From contig NZ_PJBB01000003.1 of the NCBI RefSeq assembly GCF_002836595.1, forward strand, positions 2,293,001-2,357,000: 64,000 bases of DNA. Reading direction: 5' to 3'. A model generated the notes under the pieces. That model was not told where the DNA came from. It ran no database searches and was given only the letters and a program-made list of their open reading frames with translations. Positions 17,352 to 25,199 of this stretch are shown here, one piece after another. The translations under genes were made by a program, and so were the position numbers. The stretch's first letter is position 1. The number at the start of each line of letters is the position of its first letter. This stretch comes from Tenacibaculum sp. Bg11-29. GTDB lineage: Bacteria; Bacteroidota; Bacteroidia; Flavobacteriales; Flavobacteriaceae.

Positions 17352-17909
17352 TTATTTGTCTAATTCTTCCGTGATTCTTGTCAAGGCACCAACTATTCCG
17401 TCTTTTACCGTTCTCTCAACTTTAGGAAAGTCAAAATATGCATTTCCTTTTTTTGTATTATGTTTTGTATGTAATAATAATTTTCCATTAGAGTTATAGT
17501 ATTGCATTTCTACCTCTGTATCGAAACTTTTTCCTGGTTGAATAAATAGATTACTATATTTTATATTTAAAAATCTTAGCTGAGTAATTATTATTCCTTC
17601 TAGCATATTTTCACGGCAAATTTTTTCAATAATATTTGGATTAACAGATTCAAGTCTATTAAAATCCTTGATTAATATTACATTAGAAAGCATGTTGCGA
17701 CTACTTAATTCACTTGACATTATGTTTCTATAAACAAGTGAACTTCCCTTAGCTATTTGTTCAATTACATCCTCATGAGCTAATTGACTAAATCCAATTC
17801 TAGTTGCTTTTTCAATTCCTGAATTTGATTTGTAAATTGTTCTTGTGCCTAATACACTGCAGCTTGTTAGTATAGCTGTGATAATAAAGAAAATAAATGT
17901 TTTTTTCAT
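17352..17909 (-). CDS. Hypothetical lipoprotein
   Basis: A 185-residue protein with a lipoprotein signal peptide (MKKTFIFFIITAILTSC, lipidated Cys17), so it is probably anchored in the outer or inner membrane facing the periplasm. The mature part has a mixed sequence with a central strand-rich region and a segment of about residues 125-165 (EVEMQYYNSNGKLLLHTKHNT) that suggests a beta sandwich. I do not recognise a family. It is convergent with hisIE. In the duplicated unit at 20.6-21.3 kb its position, between a hisE end and the ~108 bp repeat and in the same orientation, is taken by a different gene. Confidence 0.7.
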   Translation of the reverse strand: MKKTFIFFIITAILTSCSVLGTRTIYKSNSGIEKATRIGFSQLAHEDVIEQIAKGSSLVYRNIMSSELSSRNMLSNVILIKDFNRLESVNPNIIEKICRENMLEGIIITQLRFLNIKYSNLFIQPGKSFDTEVEMQYYNSNGKLLLHTKHNTKKGNAYFDFPKVERTVKDGIVGALTRITEELDK

Positions 17910-17930
17910 ATGCTCTTTTAAATTACTTAT

Positions 17931-18039
17931 AACTTTTTTTAAGAATATGAATCCGTTTTAATGATTTATATTCAACGTTAGCAAATTTCGTGTTTTTTAG
18001 GTTGAGAATCAAGAGGAGAAAAACTAATTTTTAATTATG
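17931..18039. repeat. Direct repeat, copy 1 (~108 bp)
   Basis: From AACTTTTTTTAAGAATATGAATCCG to CTAATTTTTAATTATG this segment matches 21226-21332 in the same orientation with roughly 90% identity by eye and one two-base gap. It begins 22 bases upstream of the lipoprotein start; the second copy begins 37 bases upstream of the gene at 20722-21189. The two copies bound about 3.3 kb. Confidence 0.85.
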
Positions 18040-18331
18040 TTGGTGTAAAATCTACAAACGATAATCTTGGAGTAGTGTAAGAGGAAAAAGTAGCATAAGT
18101 TTAGTAGGAAATAGAAAGCTTCGAGACCTTTTATTTTTGTACTCATTTAATGTGTGTAAATACAATAAAGCAAAGTTTTGTAATTGAAAAATCGGAGTTA
18201 GTATATAATGAAACGTAACGTTTCTATATTTCCCAAATAAATAGTAATTATATGAAACTTAGTATTGCGTAAATTTAATGAAGAATTTGTTCGGTTTTTT
18301 ACCTCAGTTCTTTGTTTCCTGTAGTTTTTAT
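18040..18331. other. Gap with no gene seen
   Basis: 292 bases between the first direct repeat and the leftward gene at 18332. No coding frame with a plausible start is seen. It contains a 15-base palindrome GAAACGTAACGTTTC (18210-18224), which could be an operator, and little else. Confidence 0.5.
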
Positions 18332-18970
18332 TCATAAATGAAATAAGTTCAACTCAATTTTATTCGACAAAGTATCAACTTTAAAGTAAAAAGGTTCAGC
18401 ACGATTATTTTCGTTTTCGCTAGGCTCAAAGTCAAATCCGTTTTCACAATATTTCCAAATTCCTTTTTCCGATTTGGAATCCATTTTTTCGAGTATTTGT
18501 TCCGTTATATATTTTTCTTCAGCTTCTTTATATTTAATTGTCAATTGAATAGAGTAATCAGAATCTAAAGCCTCTTCTGTATGTTTTATTAGGTTCTTTA
18601 AAATCTCAAATTCTTTTGGAATAGTTAAATCAGTTTTTTCCTTAATTACTGGTTCAATATTTTTTAAAGCTAACTTGCTGTCTGGTTTATACATCATTTC
18701 TGCAAAAAGATAAATCATAAACCCAAAAAAAAGAGTAGGTATTATCAAAACAGAAAATTGTAAAAAACCAATTATTTTACTTCCTTTAAATAATTGCCAA
18801 ATAGAAGATATAAATAGAATTAGTGCAGAAAATAGTAGGAGGTAAAGCGAAAAATTAGTGTTTGGTAGTATTGTATCTTTTATAAAAAGTATGAATGATA
18901 CTCCAAGTAGTAGAAGTGGAATCCACCATTTAATAACTAAATATTTTTTTAAAATTTTGATCATTTTCAA
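18332..18970 (-). CDS. Hypothetical membrane protein, possible immunity factor
   Basis: A 212-residue protein. Three membrane helices occupy about residues 14-30, 40-58 and 67-89. A soluble domain of about 120 residues follows with many charged positions (KEAEEKYITEQILEKMDSK). No known family is recognised. It starts 12 bases after the gene at 18983-19459 and is the third gene of a leftward operon headed by a papain-like amidase. Membrane proteins beside such an enzyme are often immunity proteins that protect the producer, but this is inference from position. An ATG two codons downstream is an alternative start. Confidence 0.65.
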   Translation of the reverse strand: MKMIKILKKYLVIKWWIPLLLLGVSFILFIKDTILPNTNFSLYLLLFSALILFISSIWQLFKGSKIIGFLQFSVLIIPTLFFGFMIYLFAEMMYKPDSKLALKNIEPVIKEKTDLTIPKEFEILKNLIKHTEEALDSDYSIQLTIKYKEAEEKYITEQILEKMDSKSEKGIWKYCENGFDFEPSENENNRAEPFYFKVDTLSNKIELNLFHL

Positions 18971-18982
18971 ATTAAGTAATAG

Positions 18983-19459
18983 CTAGTGTAAATGATTGTT
19001 ATAGCGTTTTGGTAGCAGTTTTTTTCCAATTATCATTTGACTAAAGTATATTATAATAGAAATAAAAAAAGACGCAATTAAAGTCTCTTCTTTTATCCCT
19101 ATAAAAATACTTCTTTCAATAATATAATGCGAAATATCATTATAGTATTCTTGATATGATGTAATGTGTAACAAGATGTTATACACTATTAATAGTATTA
19201 TCACCAATAAAAAAAAGGATATAAAAAGATAAAAATGTTTTTTATAATTTTTAAACTTATATATAGAAAAAGGAGCAACCCATGAAATAAAAAATAATGA
19301 CAGCGCATATATCTTATAAAAATAATCTCCTATTCTAGCAAAAAAAGCATGAGAATCAATATATTTTTCAATTACATATTCATGGAGATTCATTAATAAG
19401 AAAATTAAAAAAATATTTAATAGGCTAGCTAAGAAATGAAATTTCACTTTATCTGTCAT
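18983..19459 (-). CDS. Hypothetical four-helix membrane protein, possible immunity factor
   Basis: A 158-residue, very hydrophobic protein with four probable membrane helices (about residues 8-27, 48-66, 74-96 and 122-143) and short charged loops. Its ATG overlaps the stop codon of the amidase gene by four bases, so the two are translationally coupled. That coupling and the membrane location suggest a partner of the amidase, for example an immunity protein. No family was recognised and nothing in the sequence proves the role. Confidence 0.65.
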   Translation of the reverse strand: MTDKVKFHFLASLLNIFLIFLLMNLHEYVIEKYIDSHAFFARIGDYFYKIYALSLFFISWVAPFSIYKFKNYKKHFYLFISFFLLVIILLIVYNILLHITSYQEYYNDISHYIIERSIFIGIKEETLIASFFISIIIYFSQMIIGKKLLPKRYNNHLH

Positions 19460-20202
19460 AATATACTGTAATATGTGTTATTAGAATCTTTTAATTCTCT
19501 ACTGCCACCTATGTACCATTTATGACTATCACATCTAACATCACCCATATCATATCTATTGCCTCCTCTACCTGCTCCTATGGAACAAAAACCATTGTCA
19601 GCTATCCAATTATTTTCGATATCTGTTATAATTTCTACATGTGAAGAACCAAAGACAACTATATCGCCTTTTTGTACATCTTTATAATTATTTCGCTTTC
19701 TTAGAGAGGATTTACCCATATAAATTTGTGATGGGTCGTAATAGTGGTTATTTCCAGAAGTGAAATTTTTACGATTATACAAATAAATTGCATCCCCCAC
19801 AAAAACATTACACAACCAACGTTTCCCATTACTAGCATCACTCCAAAAAACACTATACAAATCACTTCTCCGTCTACTTACAAGAGCTTCTCGTAATTTT
19901 GAAAAGTGAGTGGAACTATCCAAATTAATTCCTCTTCCTTCATATCCAAAACCAGCCAAAGTAGAAATAGTCATTCGCTGTTTGAGAGACAATCTGCTCC
20001 ATATTTGTTTTCTTTCTTTAGATGTTTTCTTTTTCCAAGAATCACTATTTGGAAGATCATGAGGTTTTGATGTCCGACCTTCTAAGTTTGAATTAGGTGA
20101 GAAAAACCAATTTTGTTCTCGCTCGTGATAAGCCCAATAGGAATCCATAATTTCTTTATCAGAACCTAATCGTTTAGCGGCTTCTACTAAAAGTAAATTC
20201 AT
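19456..20202 (-). CDS. Papain-like (CHAP/NlpC-type) amidase, candidate effector
   Basis: A 248-residue protein without a signal peptide. The C-terminal half shows the pattern of CHAP/NlpC-P60 cysteine hydrolases: Cys131 (WLCNVFVGDAIY) at the start of a helix, KGDIVVFGSSHVEIIT with Asp180 and His188, and a later polar residue (Asp202/Asn203) that could complete the triad. Such enzymes cleave peptidoglycan peptides. The N-terminal 120 residues are charged, rich in Trp and Tyr, and unrecognised. Two membrane-protein genes follow in the same operon, the first overlapping by four bases. Lack of an export signal suggests delivery by another system (for example type VI secretion) or a domain cut from a larger toxin. 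Exact family and target are unproven. Confidence 0.6.
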   Translation of the reverse strand: MNLLLVEAAKRLGSDKEIMDSYWAYHEREQNWFFSPNSNLEGRTSKPHDLPNSDSWKKKTSKERKQIWSRLSLKQRMTISTLAGFGYEGRGINLDSSTHFSKLREALVSRRRSDLYSVFWSDASNGKRWLCNVFVGDAIYLYNRKNFTSGNNHYYDPSQIYMGKSSLRKRNNYKDVQKGDIVVFGSSHVEIITDIENNWIADNGFCSIGAGRGGNRYDMGDVRCDSHKWYIGGSRELKDSNNTYYSIL

Positions 20203-20434
20203 AAATAATTATTTTCGTGTTTTTCTAATGTACTACAACAAATACATATAGTTACTATTAACGATATATGTATCATATGTGTGCTAAGATAGTAAAACTA
20301 TAACACCTATGTTACGCAATTTTTTTGTTCTATCTTAACTAAAGCAATACCTAACTAGACATTTTAAATATATTTTAATTAAAAAATAAGTAACTATATA
20401 CAATGCTTTTTTTGTACAGTTTTAAGTTGTGTAT

Positions 20435-20508
20435 TTCTAGAATTGTACAAGCTTGTACAGTTTTTAAATTTTATTTTTAATATTGTACGAGCATGTACAA
20501 TCCTAGAA
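20435..20508. repeat. Nested palindromes with TGTACA cluster
   Basis: Two 26-base arms, 20435-20460 and 20483-20508, are inverted copies of each other (22 of 26 positions). Each arm is itself palindromic (TTGTACAAGCTTGTACA in arm 1, TTGTACGAGCATGTACAA in arm 2). TGTACA occurs at 20413, 20444, 20454, 20494 and 20525, with TGTACG at 20484. The block lies upstream of the amidase operon and just before the hisE remnant. It could be a multi-site operator, a recombination site, or the end of a lost element. The rest of 20203-20720 is AT-rich with no gene seen except the hisE remnant. Confidence 0.7.
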
Positions 20509-20593
20509 TTTAATTTTTTTGTATTGTACAAAATAAAAGTGCTAATTACTTGGTGGGTTTAAAGAAATACTTAAAATTCATTACTAAAAAGAT

Positions 20594-20695
20594 AAAAATG
20601 AAGCAGCGAATTTGTTTTATCATGTTATAATTGCTTTTAGAAGCAAAAGGTTTTAGGTTAGTAGAAATAGAATCGGTTTTGAGATAAACAAATTA
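20594..20695 (+). pseudogene. Degenerate copy of the 3' end of hisE
   Basis: Bases 20594-20695 align with 17185-17286, the last 100 bases of hisIE, with about 85% identity and one single-base indel; AAAAATGAAGC, TTATAATT, AGCAAAAGG and GGTTTTGAGA are visible landmarks. There is no 5' part of the gene and the indel breaks the frame, so it is a non-functional fragment. It shows that the junction between hisIE and its downstream neighbour was once duplicated or moved. Confidence 0.85.
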
Positions 20696-20721
20696 AGATT
20701 ATAAGGTGTTGAGCGTTTTTT

Positions 20722-21189
20722 TTATATAAAGTATACTAAATAAAATCTTTTTAATAAACTTATTCCAGAAAATAACCCGATAATTACAAATATCATAACA
20801 GGAATGTATACAAATGAATATCCTTTTTTTCCAATATGAATAATCATTTGATTATTTATTTCATATTCTGTCATATATTCATTGTTGGGAGATTTATAGA
20901 TTTTAATTATTTGCTCAATTTGATGCTTATCAAAATCACCTCTACTAATTTTAATTTCAATATGTTCGTTATTTTCAATTATCTGACCATTAAAATTTAA
21001 ATCAGGAAATTTTTCATTAGGGCTCTTTTTATTGTATTTATCAATTATCTTAAATGTGAGATTATTATTCAAATCTATTTCATTGTATAGCTTTGTATAT
21101 TTTGAGGCATCTCGCCCAGCAAGAAAAAAAATAATGAAAGAGATTATTGTTAGACTAAACAGTTTATTCGTAGGAATTCTATACTCCAT
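20722..21189 (-). CDS. Hypothetical membrane protein
   Basis: A 155-residue protein with an N-terminal membrane helix (about residues 9-25), a polar central domain of about 95 residues rich in Asn, Lys and Ile, and a C-terminal membrane helix (about 125-146). The central part would face the periplasm if both helices cross once. No family is recognised. Its place between a hisE fragment and the second direct repeat parallels that of the lipoprotein gene beside the intact hisIE, though the two proteins are not related in sequence. Confidence 0.65.
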   Translation of the reverse strand: MEYRIPTNKLFSLTIISFIIFFLAGRDASKYTKLYNEIDLNNNLTFKIIDKYNKKSPNEKFPDLNFNGQIIENNEHIEIKISRGDFDKHQIEQIIKIYKSPNNEYMTEYEINNQMIIHIGKKGYSFVYIPVMIFVIIGLFSGISLLKRFYLVYFI

Positions 21190-21225
21190 GTATTTAATTA
21201 GTAATTTAATTTTGGAATGATGGTC

Positions 21226-21332
21226 AACTTTTTTTAAGAATATGAATCCGTTTATGATTTAGATCCAGCGTTAGCGAAGTTCGTTTTTTTTAGGTTGAAA
21301 ATCAAGAGGAGAAAAACTAATTTTTAATTATG
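21226..21332. repeat. Direct repeat, copy 2 (~108 bp)
   Basis: Second copy of the segment at 17931-18039, same orientation. It ends shortly before the promoter of the methyltransferase gene (21356-21363), so this copy may hold the original position, with copy 1 as the arrival, or the reverse. Confidence 0.85.
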
Positions 21333-21355
21333 GTGTTTTTAAAAACAATCTTATT

Positions 21356-21363
21356 TATTTTTG
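21356..21363 (+). promoter_or_regulatory. -7 box of the methyltransferase gene, probably leaderless
   Basis: TATTTTTG ends five bases before the ATG at 21368, the same spacing as at the paralogue (3490 to 3495). The bases around it (TTGCAGTATGA here, TTGCAATATGA there) are nearly identical, so the promoter was probably duplicated together with the gene. Confidence 0.6.
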
Positions 21364-21367
21364 CAGT

Positions 21368-22519
21368 ATGAATGAATTCCAGCAATTAAGAGATACACTA
21401 AGTAAAAGTGTTTTAGATACCAATTTTGTAAAAATGACTTTAAGTAAGCCTATCAAAAAGAGCGATGGTTTACCAAATATATATATTCGTTTAGTAGCAA
21501 TAAAAGGAACAGAAATGTTTCAGTTTACGTACCATTATACAACAAATGATAAGGTTAAAAATTACACAATAACAGATGCCTTATCTGAATTAGAAATCTT
21601 ATTGATGGACAATTTTAGAGCTGCAACCTTGTTTACTTTATCTAAAGATTTGTTGATTTTTATTTCAAAAAAGAAAAAAGTTTCTTACCGTGAAAATGCT
21701 GCAAGTTTTAAAAATAAATTACCTGTAACACACGATAAACCAAAAGAGCGTTTAGCCGAAGCGGGAAGTTATTTACATCATTTAGGAATTACCGATAAAG
21801 AAGGAAAGGTTATTCATAAAATGGCAGATAAGTACCGTCAAATTAATAAGTATTTAGAGATTATTGAAGGCTTATTAAAATCGACAAAATTGCCAAAACA
21901 TATTAATATTGTTGATATGGGCTCAGGTAAAGGGTATTTAACATTTGCTTTATATGATTATTTAGTAAATCAAAAAAAATACAGTGCTACTGTTACTGGT
22001 ATTGAGTTACGTGAAGAATTGGTAAATTACTGTAATGACATCGCAGAGAAATCGAACTTTGAAAAACTGTCATTTGTTGCTCAACCAATTCAAGAATATG
22101 ATAATAATAAAATAGACATTCTAATTGCATTACATGCTTGTGATACAGCAACCGATGATGCAATTTATAAAGGTTTATCAGCAAAATCTGAATTAATAAT
22201 TTGTGCACCGTGTTGTCATAAACAAATTCGTCAGCAAGTAAAAGGGAAAGAGCAGGAAAGTCCACTTTTAAAATACGGAATTTTTAAAGAACGTCAGTTT
22301 GAAATGGTAACAGATACCATTAGAGCTTTAATTTTAGAAAAGAACAATTACAATACGAAAGTATTTGAATTTATAAGCAACGAACATACACGTAAAAATG
22401 TAATGTTGGTGGGAAGTAAGTCTTCAAAAAAGAATGATATTTCTAAAATTGATGATAGAATATCAAGCTTAAAAGATGCATATTTAATTGAGAATCATTA
22501 TTTAGAAACGCTTTTATAG
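21368..22519 (+). CDS. SAM-dependent methyltransferase (PF13679-like)
   Basis: A 383-residue cytoplasmic protein with two parts. Residues 1-120 form a domain also encoded alone at 3495-3872. Residues from about 130 form a class I methyltransferase. Motif I is NIVDMGSGKGYLTFALYDYL, an acidic IELREELV loop follows, and IDILIALHACDTATDDA and CAPCCHKQIRQQ match the Methyltransf_32 family. The substrate is not known; rRNA or tRNA has been suggested for relatives. A terminator follows at 22728. The ATG is set by the promoter directly upstream. Confidence 0.85.
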   Translation: MNEFQQLRDTLSKSVLDTNFVKMTLSKPIKKSDGLPNIYIRLVAIKGTEMFQFTYHYTTNDKVKNYTITDALSELEILLMDNFRAATLFTLSKDLLIFISKKKKVSYRENAASFKNKLPVTHDKPKERLAEAGSYLHHLGITDKEGKVIHKMADKYRQINKYLEIIEGLLKSTKLPKHINIVDMGSGKGYLTFALYDYLVNQKKYSATVTGIELREELVNYCNDIAEKSNFEKLSFVAQPIQEYDNNKIDILIALHACDTATDDAIYKGLSAKSELIICAPCCHKQIRQQVKGKEQESPLLKYGIFKERQFEMVTDTIRALILEKNNYNTKVFEFISNEHTRKNVMLVGSKSSKKNDISKIDDRISSLKDAYLIENHYLETLL

Positions 22520-22598
22520 GGGTATGATATAGAAGTTAGGTATCTATCAATAAATGCTAATGGGTATTTAATTTTATGAAGTTTAAAATAATTCTTAT

Positions 22599-22667
22599 TG
22601 TCTGTTCGAGCGCAGCCGAGAACTATTAGCTTGTTAAAGATAGGTTTCGACTGCGCTCAACCAGACA
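22599..22667. repeat. Palindromic dispersed repeat (family 2)
   Basis: TGTCTGTTCGAGCGCAGCCGAGA (22599 on) and the near complement TTTCGACTGCGCTCAACCAGACA (ending 22667) form a long hairpin with a loop of about 22 bases. A decayed relative lies at 24911-25024. GC content is well above the surroundings. Elements of this type are scattered through many flavobacterial genomes. Confidence 0.65.
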
Positions 22668-22727
22668 TTTTTAAGATGTTTCAATTAAAATAGAAGTAAC
22701 TATTTACTGAACTCTATTATAAATAAT

Positions 22728-22753
22728 AAAAATCACCAATATTGGTGATTTTT
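22728..22753 (+). terminator. Terminator of the methyltransferase gene
   Basis: AAAAATCACCAAT is followed directly by ATTGGTGATTTTT and TTTT, a perfect palindrome with a T tail. A weak -7 box (TAATTTTA, 22760-22767) for the next gene overlaps the end. Confidence 0.8.
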
Positions 22754-22773
22754 TTAGTTTAATTTTACAAGTA

Positions 22774-23346
22774 ATGGAAAATGAATTATCAATAGTTTTT
22801 AAAGGTTTAGAAATTTCTAACGAAGAAATAAACAGTATTCAAGCAGGTTTTACGAAGGTTACTTTTAAGAAAGGAGCTATTGTTTTAAGAAACAATGAAG
22901 ATGTAAAATATCAATACTATGTTTTAAGTGGTTGTTTACGCGCATTTTTTATTGATAAAAAAGGGAAAGAACATACAGTACAGTTTGCTGTTAATGATTG
23001 GTGGATTAGTGACTATATAGGCTACTTTTCTGAGACAAAATCGGTGTTAACGATTGAATGTATAGAAGAGGCTGTTTTACTAAGAGTATCAAAGAAAAGT
23101 ATAGAAGATACTTACAATCAAATACCTAAAATAGAACGTTTTTTTAGAAAGAAGATGGAACGCTCTTTTGTAAGTTTTCAAAAGAGAATTTTAGCTAACT
23201 TATCTCAATCGGCTAAAGAACGATATCAGAATTTTATAAAAACATATCCTAATATAGAACAGCATGTAAAAAATTATCATATTGCTTCTTTCTTAGGAAT
23301 TACAACCGAAAGTTTAAGTAGAATACGAAAAGAAATAGCAAAATAA
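22774..23346 (+). CDS. Crp/Fnr-family transcriptional regulator
   Basis: A 190-residue protein. Residues 15-115 form a cyclic-nucleotide-binding-like beta roll (FKKGAIVLRNNEDVKYQYYVLSG, then AVNDWWISDY). A connecting helix and a shortened C-terminal winged helix follow (HIASFLGITTESLSRIRKEI). The residues that bind cAMP in Crp are not evident, as is usual for the Bacteroidota group of small Crp-like regulators. It probably controls the adjacent oxidoreductase gene, which starts four bases after its stop, or itself. Signal unknown. Confidence 0.85.
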   Translation: MENELSIVFKGLEISNEEINSIQAGFTKVTFKKGAIVLRNNEDVKYQYYVLSGCLRAFFIDKKGKEHTVQFAVNDWWISDYIGYFSETKSVLTIECIEEAVLLRVSKKSIEDTYNQIPKIERFFRKKMERSFVSFQKRILANLSQSAKERYQNFIKTYPNIEQHVKNYHIASFLGITTESLSRIRKEIAK

Positions 23347-23350
23347 CTTT

Positions 23351-24007
23351 ATGAAAACGGCAATTGTATTAGGAGCAACAGGTTTAACAGGAGGTTTGTT
23401 GTTAGATAAGTTGGTAAAAGACGATAATTATAAAATTATTAAAGTTTTTACGAGACGAACAACTGGTAATAAATCGCCAAAGGTTAAAGAATTTATAATT
23501 GATTTGCTTCTTTTAGATCAGTTTACAACCGATTTTATTGCAGATGAAGTGTTTTGTTGTATTGGTACAACGGCGAAAAAAACGAAAGATAAGACTGTTT
23601 ATAAATCGATAGATTATGGTATTCCGGTTACTGCTGCAAAATTAGCAAAAGCGAATGGAATAGAAGTTTTTACTGTTGTTTCGGCTATGGGAGCAAATTT
23701 AAAAAGCAGCGTATTTTATAATAAAACCAAAGGAGAAATGGAAGCTTCAGTTTTAGAACAAAAAATAAAACACACCTATATTCTTCGTCCATCTTTAATA
23801 AAAGGAAATCGACAAGAAAGTAGGTTAGGAGAAGATATCGGTAATTTTATAGCCAATTTTATGAACCTTTTTTTAATTGGTAGTTTAAGAAAATATAGAA
23901 GTATAAAAGGGGAAACAATAGCTACTGCTTTGAAAAATATTGTGGTGTTAAAACCAGCAGAAACTATAATTTTTTCTAATAAAATCAAAGAAATTTCGAA
24001 GTTGTAA
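23351..24007 (+). CDS. NAD(P)-binding Rossmann oxidoreductase (NmrA/HTATIP2-like)
   Basis: A 218-residue atypical short-chain dehydrogenase. The N-terminal VLGATGLTGGLLLDKL is the glycine-rich nucleotide-binding loop. VFCCIGTT, SAMGA and YNKTKGEME supply the core and the Tyr-x-x-x-Lys-like pair typical of the HTATIP2/NmrA-type group. YILRPSLIKG is a further family mark. Substrate unknown. It lies four bases after the Crp-like regulator gene, so they form an operon. Confidence 0.82.
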   Translation: MKTAIVLGATGLTGGLLLDKLVKDDNYKIIKVFTRRTTGNKSPKVKEFIIDLLLLDQFTTDFIADEVFCCIGTTAKKTKDKTVYKSIDYGIPVTAAKLAKANGIEVFTVVSAMGANLKSSVFYNKTKGEMEASVLEQKIKHTYILRPSLIKGNRQESRLGEDIGNFIANFMNLFLIGSLRKYRSIKGETIATALKNIVVLKPAETIIFSNKIKEISKL

Positions 24008-24048
24008 ATTTCTTACCATACATCAATTTTTACGTTTAGTAGTTGTAG

Positions 24049-24056
24049 TACTTTTG
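24049..24056 (+). promoter_or_regulatory. -7 box of the DJ-1-like lipoprotein gene
   Basis: TACTTTTG, a perfect TAnnTTTG, is 22 bases before the ATG at 24079. No TTG is found at the -33 distance. Confidence 0.5.
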
Positions 24057-24078
24057 ACAAGAATTATAAATATTAAAA

Positions 24079-24861
24079 ATGAAAAAAATTATAACAGCAA
24101 TTTTTGCAATTACTTTACTTGCATCTTGCGGAAATAAAAAAGAAGTTAAAAAAGTTAGCGATACTATAGAAAAAGCTACCAAAACTAAAAAAGTATTATT
24201 CGTTTTAACATCTCATGAAAATTTAGGAGATACAGGACATAAAACAGGTTTTTGGATTGAAGAATTTGCAACACCATATTATACTTTAAAAGACAAAGGT
24301 GTAGAAATTACATTGGCATCTCCAAAAGGAGGACAGCCACCAATTGACCCAAACAGTGCCGCTGAAACTGCAGCTACTGAATCGACAAAACGTTTTGATA
24401 ATGATAAAGAAACACAAGCTATTTTAGCAAAAACATTAAAATTAGCAGATATAAACGAAGCAGATTACGATGCTGTTTTTTATCCAGGAGGTCACGGTCC
24501 TTTATGGGATTTATCTGAAGACAAGAATTCTATTACTTTGATTGAATCTTTTTACAAGAATAATAAGCCAGTAGCAGCAGTTTGTCATGCCCCAGCAATA
24601 TTTAAAAACACAAAAGGAACTGATGGGAAACCGTTAGTAAATGGTAAAAAAGTAACAGGATTTACAAATTCTGAAGAAGCTGCAGTTAAATTAACAGACG
24701 TAGTTCCTTTTTTAGTGGAAGATATGTTAAAGGCTAACGGAGGTGTTTACACTAAAGGATTAGATTGGCAACCTCACGCGGTTGAAGACGGTAATTTAAT
24801 TACTGGTCAAAACCCTGCTTCATCTGAATTAGTAGCAGAAAAGTTATTTGCTAAATTGTAG
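24079..24861 (+). CDS. DJ-1/PfpI-family protein with lipoprotein signal (Hsp31-like)
   Basis: A 260-residue member of the type 1 glutamine-amidotransferase-like superfamily. A lipobox (ITLLASC, Cys17) makes it a membrane-anchored periplasmic or outer-membrane protein, unlike cytoplasmic Hsp31. The nucleophile elbow VAAVCHAPA (Cys169-His170) and FYPGGHGPLWDL are intact; the acidic residue expected beside the Cys may come from EIT or the GGHG region. Relatives are chaperones, glyoxalase III or deglycase enzymes. Activity on oxidised or glycated envelope proteins is possible but not shown. Confidence 0.85.
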   Translation: MKKIITAIFAITLLASCGNKKEVKKVSDTIEKATKTKKVLFVLTSHENLGDTGHKTGFWIEEFATPYYTLKDKGVEITLASPKGGQPPIDPNSAAETAATESTKRFDNDKETQAILAKTLKLADINEADYDAVFYPGGHGPLWDLSEDKNSITLIESFYKNNKPVAAVCHAPAIFKNTKGTDGKPLVNGKKVTGFTNSEEAAVKLTDVVPFLVEDMLKANGGVYTKGLDWQPHAVEDGNLITGQNPASSELVAEKLFAKL

Positions 24862-24910
24862 AAAAATTATTTTAGAGGTCAGTATATAAATACGTATTTT
24901 TAAACTAACT

Positions 24911-25024
24911 ATGTCAGGTAGAGCGTAGTCGAGATCTCTTCATTATAATTTAAAAGTTCTCGAAAGTTCGTTTACTACTTTCAATCAAATTGTCATTTGA
25001 TTTCAACAGTGCTTGAACAGACAA
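24911..25024. repeat. Decayed dispersed repeat (family 2)
   Basis: ATGTCAGGTAGAGCGTAGTCGAGA (24911 on) resembles the left arm at 22599, and CTTGAACAGACA (ending 25024) resembles the right end. The middle is diverged and contains TCGAAAGTTCG-like pieces. It occupies most of the 338-base gap between the DJ-1-like gene and the transporter gene, together with the terminator at 25114. Confidence 0.45.
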
Positions 25025-25113
25025 GTAATTTATTTATTATGTATTAGAAATAAACGTATTAGATATGTTTACAATACGTAATTACTTATTGACCTCCATA
25101 TTATTTATATAAG

Positions 25114-25147
25114 AATCGTCTAAAATTATTTTAGACGATTTTTTTTT
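25114..25147 (+). terminator. Terminator hairpin before the DMT transporter gene
   Basis: AATCGTCTAAAAT, one T, ATTTTAGACGATT and then TTTTTTT: a perfect 13 bp stem with a T tail. The 21-base core CGTCTAAAATTATTTTAGACG occurs again at 44189-44209. Confidence 0.8.
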
Positions 25148-25199
25148 GTGACTAAAACTAAAACATTATCGTACTTTTATCGAAGAAATAAAAAGCAGT

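Noticed and set aside
17931..21332. Insertion sequence or integrative element with transposase/integrase
   Set aside because: Direct repeats are present, but no transposase, integrase or terminal inverted repeats of an IS were found in the segment.
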